From: an uncultured Clostridia bacterium
Lineage (GTDB): Bacteria > Bacillota > Clostridia > UBA1381
Reading direction: 5' to 3'
Assembly (NCBI GenBank): GCA_944393255.1
Contig: CALXZP010000009.1
Coordinates: 62,001-126,000 of the forward strand
DNA length: 64,000 nt
Position 1 is the stretch's first letter. Every line of letters starts with the position of its first letter. The position numbers were made by a program, and so were the translations under genes. Under the pieces are notes generated by a model, which saw only the letters and a program-made list of their open reading frames with translations, had not been told where the DNA came from and ran no database searches. Below are positions 63,294-64,000 of this stretch, one piece after another.

Positions 63294-64000
63294 ATATCGT
63301 CTATGTTGTACGGCGTTATTTGGTAAACGAAATAGTTTAGCCAGTTTGAATACAAAAGATGCGCATGAGAACGCCAGCGCACAACAGGCTTCTTCGAGGG
63401 ATCGTCATCCTGGAAATAGTTTACCGGTATTTTTGGATCCAGTCCTTTTTCAAGGTCTCTGAAATATTCGTTCTTCAGCGTGTCCGCATCATATTCGCTG
63501 TGACCCATAACGAATATCCTGCGTCCTTTCTTGGTTGTTATTATGTAAACTCCGGCTTCCTTTGAATCGCACAGTATCTCCAGTTCCGGGACTTTTTTTA
63601 TATCATCCGCCCTTACCTCGGTATGCCTTGAATGCGGCGCATAAAATACATTGTCAAATCCGCGTACGAGCTTGGCTGTCTTGCGGCGTACTCTGTGCCT
63701 GAAAACTCCCGAGCATTTTTCGGGAAGCGGATATTTCGGAACTCCGTAGTGATAATAAAGCCCTGCCTGTGCCGCCCAGCAGATGTGAAGGGTAGAGGTG
63801 ACATGCGTTTTTGACCATTCCATGATACCGGTAAGCTCGGGCCAGTAATCCACTTCCTCAAACGGCAGGTTTTCGACGGGAGCGCCGGTTATTATCATGC
63901 CGTCGTATTTATAGTCCTTTATATCGTCAAAGGTCTTATAGAAGGCGGAAAGGTGCTCTGTAGACGTGTTCTTTGAAACGTGAGAAGTCATCTGTATAAG
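63287..64000 (-). CDS. metA: Homoserine O-acyltransferase (MetA/HTS family), 5' end outside window
   Basis: Acylates homoserine as the first committed step of methionine synthesis. About 237 C-terminal residues are visible; the N-terminal part lies beyond the right edge. Family motifs: [36 protein letters not shown], the nucleophile Cys in [26 protein letters not shown] (catalytic His) and VMGHSEYD (Glu). MetA enzymes use either succinyl- or acetyl-CoA, and many Bacillota forms are acetyltransferases, so the acyl donor cannot be fixed here. Its product feeds the methionine/AdoMet pool that speD consumes, but the link to the polyamine operon is only positional. Confidence 0.93.
   Translation of the reverse strand, partial: LIQMTSHVSKNTSTEHLSAFYKTFDDIKDYKYDGMIITGAPVENLPFEEVDYWPELTGIMEWSKTHVTSTLHICWAAQAGLYYHYGVPKYPLPEKCSGVFRHRVRRKTAKLVRGFDNVFYAPHSRHTEVRADDIKKVPELEILCDSKEAGVYIITTKKGRRIFVMGHSEYDADTLKNEYFRDLEKGLDPKIPVNYFQDDDPSKKPVVRWRSHAHLLYSNWLNYFVYQITPYNIDDIS

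Overview
The window looks like the chromosome of a low-GC-lineage anaerobe, a gut-type Clostridia (Bacillota) with roughly 50% GC. The evidence is LplABC/YtcP-type sugar ABC transporters, Shine-Dalgarno sites close to AGGAGG, textbook sigma-A promoters, S-layer-homology (SLH) surface anchoring, a glucose-superfamily PTS and a Clostridia-style polyamine operon. SLH-displayed polysaccharide enzymes recall pectin-degrading Monoglobus-like bacteria, but that placement is an inference. No rRNA, tRNA, CRISPR array or intact insertion sequence was seen.

Layout. (1) 1-12362: a membrane sensor-AraC regulator (minus, cut by the left edge) diverges from a six-gene operon. It encodes two ABC permeases, a lipoprotein binding protein, a GH88 unsaturated glucuronyl hydrolase, a 1332-aa secreted lyase-like protein and a ROK sugar kinase. 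It reads as uptake and breakdown of unsaturated uronate oligosaccharides. (2) 12449-29399: one promoter, four tightly packed genes and a strong terminator encode giant secreted proteins: a second lyase-like enzyme, an SLH/DNRLRE protein, a 2696-aa SLH-anchored mosaic of binding modules, and an SLH-like beta-rich protein. (3) 29353-35287: a maltose island. A PTS EIIABC, a maltose-6'-phosphate phosphatase-like protein and MalQ (minus) diverge from a LacI regulator, with two matching 19-bp operators in the shared intergenic region. (4) 35322-47400: a cytoplasmic heparinase-II/III-type lyase, a GH42-like protein and a third lyase-like protein, followed by a separately promoted GH43-like and GH36 pair. 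(5) 47400-52717: an AraC regulator divergent from a secreted esterase/beta-helix fusion and a 58-aa peptide gene. (6) 52895-55241: LysR divergent from a small helical protein and a cysteine-nucleophile alpha/beta hydrolase. (7) 55341-62007: polyamine operon speD-speA-speE-speB-CASDH-nspC, holding two complete routes to spermidine. (8) 62108-64000: an AT-rich patch with a frameshifted phage-type BRO gene, then metA (minus, cut by the right edge).

How it fits together: surface proteins bind and cut an acidic, galactose/arabinose-decorated polysaccharide. ABC uptake brings in the fragments, and cytoplasmic GH88, heparinase-like, GH42-like, GH43 and GH36 proteins finish the breakdown. The most interesting unexplained content is the trio of lyase-like paralogues (7360-11358, 12542-16342, 40921-43911), which share a signature I cannot assign to a named family, together with the 17-kb giant surface-protein operon.
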